Below, piece by piece: positions 7,102-9,850 of a DNA stretch of 9,850 bases (position 1 is its first letter; each line of letters opens with the position of its first letter). The translations under genes and the position numbers were made by a program. The stretch covers positions 1 to 9,850 of the forward strand of contig JACDER010000029.1 in NCBI GenBank assembly GCA_013816275.1, read 5' to 3'. The notes under the pieces are model-generated. The model saw only the letters and a program-made list of their open reading frames with translations. It did no database searches and was not told the DNA's origin. This DNA comes from Actinomycetota bacterium. GTDB lineage: Bacteria > Actinomycetota > Thermoleophilia > Gaiellales > Gaiellaceae.

Positions 7102-8286
7102 CTAGTGGTGTCGCGCCAAGCGGCTGAAGGTGGCAAAAGCCGGTTTCTTCTTCCCTGCTGCCGAGATCAGGCCCGACTGCCACCCCTTCTTGATCCTGGC
7201 GTCGTCACGGAGCAGGAACCAGGTCATGATGTCGATCCGCGGGTTCTTGCGCATGATCGAAACGGCCTGGGACAGGTACTCGGCCTGCTTCGCGTAGGAG
7301 ACGCCGAAGATCGGATCCGGCGGCTTCGTCTGGTAGCCGTACTCGGTGATCCAGAGATGCTTCGAACCACCGTAGAGCTGCTTCAGCAACGCCAGCAGGT
7401 CTCCGATGTTTCCGAGCGTGACCGCCCCCGACCCCTTCGGCTTCGGAGGCGTGGACGGGCTTTCGCTCGGCCCGCTGTAGTAGGGGTGGTGCGCATAGAC
7501 GTCGAAGCGGGCACCGGCCTTCTTCAGCGCGGCCAGGAAGGCCAAGGGAGTGACCGAGGGACGAAGGCTGCGCGCCCGGTTGTTGCCGCGCGGAGCGGTG
7601 GCGCCGCAGGCGACCTTCTCGCCCTTGATCCCCGTCGAGTGGACGCCGGTGACGATGGCATTGCAGATCTTGGCGTAGCTGGCCGCGCTCGCGATCACGT
7701 TCCGGCTCCCCACCTTCTTGAACTGCGGGACGATGAAGACCGGGTTGTTCGGCTCGTTCCATGCGAGCCAGAGCCTGATGGCCGGGAGCGGTTGGTCCGA
7801 GCCGCCGGGCACGTAGTCCCCGCTGTAGCGCTTCGCAGCCGCGGCAGCGAACTCGCGCAAGTCGTTCGCGTTCTTCGGCGGGACGTTTCGCGCCTTCCCG
7901 CCGTTCGCCCAGGGCGGAGTCCCGATGATGGTCGCGATCACCTTGATGTTCGCGTCGCCGGCGCGCTTCATCATCTCGTCGAACGGCCCCCAGTTGTACG
8001 CGGGGTCGGCCGGATCGGCGCCGTTGTCGGGGCGCCGCGTGGCGACGGACAGCAGCGCACCACCCCAGCGAAGATTCGCGCGCAGGATGGGAGCGTGGAG
8101 CTCCTTGAGCAGCGGGAACGCCCGGCTCGGGTGCCCGAAGACCTCGCTGTCGTCGTAGATGCCGAGCTGAAGCCCGCGCGACGACGACGCCGTCGTTCCG
8201 AACGGCCCACTGGCCGCCCCCACGCCGACTGCGACGAAGAGGAGACCGAGGACGAGCGTGAGTGCTCTAGACAGCGACCGGTTCAC
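7102..8286 (-). CDS. Exported clan GH-A glycoside hydrolase (GH39/PslG-like or cellulase-family)
   Basis: A 394-residue protein with a signal peptide or N-terminal anchor: basic MNRSLSR, hydrophobic core [18 protein letters not shown] (8-25), then a small-residue cleavage-like region. The rest reads as a TIM-barrel retaining glycoside hydrolase. [12 protein letters not shown] (171-182) carries the Asn-Glu pair of clan GH-A with E178 as likely acid/base. [11 protein letters not shown] (310-320) carries the likely nucleophile E315. Other barrel strands are [11 protein letters not shown] (66-75), [18 protein letters not shown] (113-130), [10 protein letters not shown] (261-270) and [12 protein letters not shown] (351-362). 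It would act outside the membrane on a polysaccharide. Its place between nucleotide-sugar genes and the initiating transferase suggests the substrate is the polymer made here, as for PslG in Pseudomonas Psl. The GTG start overlaps the upstream gene's end by 20 bases and is needed to give a complete signal sequence. The exact GH family is uncertain. Confidence 0.85.
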   Translation of the reverse strand: MNRSLSRALTLVLGLLFVAVGVGAASGPFGTTASSSRGLQLGIYDDSEVFGHPSRAFPLLKELHAPILRANLRWGGALLSVATRRPDNGADPADPAYNWGPFDEMMKRAGDANIKVIATIIGTPPWANGGKARNVPPKNANDLREFAAAAAKRYSGDYVPGGSDQPLPAIRLWLAWNEPNNPVFIVPQFKKVGSRNVIASAASYAKICNAIVTGVHSTGIKGEKVACGATAPRGNNRARSLRPSVTPLAFLAALKKAGARFDVYAHHPYYSGPSESPSTPPKPKGSGAVTLGNIGDLLALLKQLYGGSKHLWITEYGYQTKPPDPIFGVSYAKQAEYLSQAVSIMRKNPRIDIMTWFLLRDDARIKKGWQSGLISAAGKKKPAFATFSRLARHH

Positions 8287-9205
8287 GGCCGAGTGACACC
8301 AACATCCTGCGTAGACCCCCTTCTAGATCGATCTCCGGCTCCCACCCGAGGACCTCGCGCGCCCGCGTGATGTCGGGCTGCCGGACCTGCGGGTCGTCGA
8401 CGGGTAGCGCCTCGTACACGATCGAGCTCTTCGATCCGGCCACGCGCAGAACCGTCTCCGCGAGCTCGAGGATCGTGAACTCTCCCGGATTGCCGAGATT
8501 CATCGGATCGTGCTCGCCGCTCTCGACAAGTAGGAACAGACCTCGGATCAGATCGTCGACGTAGCAGAAGCTCCGCGTCTGCGACCCGTCGCCGAAGATG
8601 GTCAGCGGCTTGTTCTCCAGGGCTTGCCTGAGGAACGTCGGGATCGCACGCCCGTCGTACGGCCTCATGCGCGGGCCGTACGTGTTGAAGATGCGCGCGA
8701 TCGACGTGTCCACGCCCTGCTGCCGGTGGTACGCCATCGTCATCGCCTCCGCATAGCGCTTCGCCTCGTCGTAGACGCCGCGGGGGCCGATCGGGTTGAC
8801 GTTCCCCCAGTAGGTCTCGGGCTGCGGGTGCACCTGCGGGTCGCCGTAGACCTCGCTGGTCGACGAGATCAGGAACCGCGCGCGCTTCCACTTCGCGAGG
8901 CCGAGTGCGTTGTGCGTTCCGTACGAGCCGACCTTGAGCGAGTGCAGCGGCTGCCTGAGGTAGTCGATCGGGCTCGCGAGCGCGGCGAGGTGGTAGACGA
9001 AGTCGACCGCCTCGTCGATTTCGAGATGCTCGGTGACGTCGTGGTTCATGAACGCGAACTGGTCGCCCCGCATGTGCTCGACGTTCTGGAGCGAGCCCGT
9101 CTCGAGGTTGTCCACGCAGATGACGCGCTCGCCCTGGGCGTGGAGGTACTCGCAGAGGTTGGAGCCGAGGAATCCGGCGCCGCCGGTCACCACCACGCGG
9201 GCCAT
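8267..9205 (-). CDS. uxs: UDP-glucuronate decarboxylase (UDP-xylose synthase)
   Basis: A 312-residue extended SDR enzyme. The family oxidises UDP-glucuronate at C4, decarboxylates it and reduces the ketone, yielding UDP-xylose with NAD recycled. Rossmann motif [10 protein letters not shown] (7-16). The family signature is very clear: [29 protein letters not shown] split over 77-104, [14 protein letters not shown] (115-128), [19 protein letters not shown] (132-150) with Y145 and K149, [11 protein letters not shown] (170-180), and [16 protein letters not shown] (204-219). E118 in the TSE motif and R211 are present as in characterised UXS enzymes. The start is the ATG at 9205, sharing one base with the TGA of the UDP-glucose dehydrogenase gene (TGATG). 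The frame stays open upstream but that is only out-of-frame reading through the neighbour. The two genes supply consecutive steps from UDP-glucose to UDP-xylose. A small oddity is Val-Tyr-Asp-Glu-Ala where Cys-Tyr-Asp-Glu-Gly is common. Confidence 0.94.
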   Translation of the reverse strand: MARVVVTGGAGFLGSNLCEYLHAQGERVICVDNLETGSLQNVEHMRGDQFAFMNHDVTEHLEIDEAVDFVYHLAALASPIDYLRQPLHSLKVGSYGTHNALGLAKWKRARFLISSTSEVYGDPQVHPQPETYWGNVNPIGPRGVYDEAKRYAEAMTMAYHRQQGVDTSIARIFNTYGPRMRPYDGRAIPTFLRQALENKPLTIFGDGSQTRSFCYVDDLIRGLFLLVESGEHDPMNLGNPGEFTILELAETVLRVAGSKSSIVYEALPVDDPQVRQPDITRAREVLGWEPEIDLEGGLRRMLVSLGREPVAV

Positions 9206-9850
9206 CAGCGACCCACCCCGGTGTACGCGAAGCCGCGGCGGCGCAGCGCCGCGGGGTCGAGCAGGTTGCGGGCGTCGACGATCGCGGGGACGGCCATCGT
9301 GGAACGCACCCGGTCGAAGTCGAGCCAGCGGAACTCGTCCCACTCGGTGAGCACGGCGAGCACATGGGCACCGTCGCACGCCTCGATGGGATCGGCGACG
9401 ACCTCGATCGTCGAGACCGCGCGTCCGGCTTCGATCGCGGGGTCGTAGCCGCGCACCTTGGCACCGAGCTCGATGAGCCGGTCGGCGATGACGAGTGCGG
9501 GCGAATCGCGCAGGTCGTCGGTGTCGGCCTTTAATGTGATGCCCCACACCGCGATGCGCAGACCGTCGACGTCGCCGCCGGCCGCGTGCACGATCTTGTC
9601 GACCATGCGCTCGTGTTGCGTGCGGTTGACGTCTTGCACGCCGTTGAGCAGCCCGAAGTCGTACCCGACCTGCCTGGCCGTGTAGAGCAGCGCGGCGGTG
9701 TCCTTCGGGAAGCACGAACCGCCGTAGCCGGGCCCGGGGTGCAGGAACTCGAACCCGATGCGCTTGTCGTAACCCATGCCGAGCGCTACCTCGCGCACAT
9801 CGGCGTCGACCGCCTCGCACAGGTTCGCGATCGCATTGATGAACGAGATC
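9205..9850 (-). CDS. ugd: UDP-glucose 6-dehydrogenase, C-terminal half, cut by the right edge
   Basis: The visible 214 residues are the central and C-terminal parts of UDP-glucose 6-dehydrogenase, which oxidises UDP-glucose to UDP-glucuronate with two NAD+. The open frame continues to the window edge, so the start and the N-terminal NAD domain lie outside; the first visible residues are [17 protein letters not shown]. The substrate-binding stretch [18 protein letters not shown] follows, with the catalytic Cys codon at plus-strand 9712-9714. The C-terminal UDP-binding domain starts at [20 protein letters not shown] and continues [19 protein letters not shown], then [21 protein letters not shown] at 9798 could be read as a start but would remove conserved sequence, so it is internal. 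A single TTA leucine codon occurs in the ITLKADT motif (plus-strand 9532-9534), unusual against the local GC-rich codon use. The stop overlaps the decarboxylase ATG by one base. Confidence 0.95.
   Translation of the reverse strand, partial: ISFINAIANLCEAVDADVREVALGMGYDKRIGFEFLHPGPGYGGSCFPKDTAALLYTARQVGYDFGLLNGVQDVNRTQHERMVDKIVHAAGGDVDGLRIAVWGITLKADTDDLRDSPALVIADRLIELGAKVRGYDPAIEAGRAVSTIEVVADPIEACDGAHVLAVLTEWDEFRWLDFDRVRSTMAVPAIVDARNLLDPAALRRRGFAYTGVGR

Noticed and set aside
6970..8370. Plus-strand open frame of 466 codons opposite the glycoside hydrolase
   Set aside because: The hydrolase on the minus strand has a signal peptide and both catalytic motifs. The plus-strand translation is charged, Arg-rich and featureless, and it spans three minus-strand genes.
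8267..9820. A possible 517-residue fusion running from the ugd region into the decarboxylase
   Set aside because: Upstream of 9205 the frame reads the ugd gene out of phase and gives Arg/Ala-rich nonsense. The decarboxylase's normal N-terminus begins exactly at the ATG at 9205.

Overview
The window is a high-GC, tightly packed stretch of a surface or extracellular polysaccharide biosynthesis locus. Nine protein-coding genes fill almost all of it. Base composition, GTG starts, almost exclusive GC-ending codons and the protein style suggest an actinobacterium-like genome, perhaps a soil lineage such as Thermoleophilia. That placement is an impression, not something the sequence proves. I see no RNA genes, mobile elements, CRISPR arrays or phage genes. 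No stretch over 50 bases lacks a gene.

Layout: (A) 1-3458, minus strand, read right to left: a coiled-coil SAM methyltransferase, a GT4 glycosyltransferase, then a second GT4-like glycosyltransferase that starts with GTG and runs off the left edge. The three are chained by 4-base start/stop overlaps. (B) 3459-3499: a 41-base divergent promoter region, with a minus-strand -10-like box placed so that the methyltransferase mRNA may be leaderless. (C) 3500-5559, plus strand: a GDP-mannose 4,6-dehydratase-like enzyme and a GDP-L-fucose synthase-like enzyme, joined by an ATGA overlap. (D) 5536-9850, minus strand, read right to left: UDP-glucose 6-dehydrogenase (cut by the right edge), UDP-glucuronate decarboxylase, a signal-peptide-bearing clan GH-A glycoside hydrolase, and a polyprenyl-phosphate sugar-phosphate transferase. 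The last gene overlaps the 3' end of the fucose synthase gene tail to tail by 24 bases.

How the genes may work together: block D makes UDP-glucuronate and UDP-xylose, and block C makes GDP-fucose or a related GDP-6-deoxyhexose. The sugar transferase loads the first sugar phosphate onto the lipid carrier, and the GT4 enzymes extend the repeat unit. The methyltransferase may decorate or cap the glycan, and the exported hydrolase may trim or release the polymer. Flippase, polymerase and chain-length genes are not in the window and may lie outside it. The individual families are known. The less ordinary points are the hydrolase inside the precursor/initiation operon, the coiled-coil methyltransferase heading a glycosyltransferase operon, the compact divergent and convergent junctions, and a few active-site departures.
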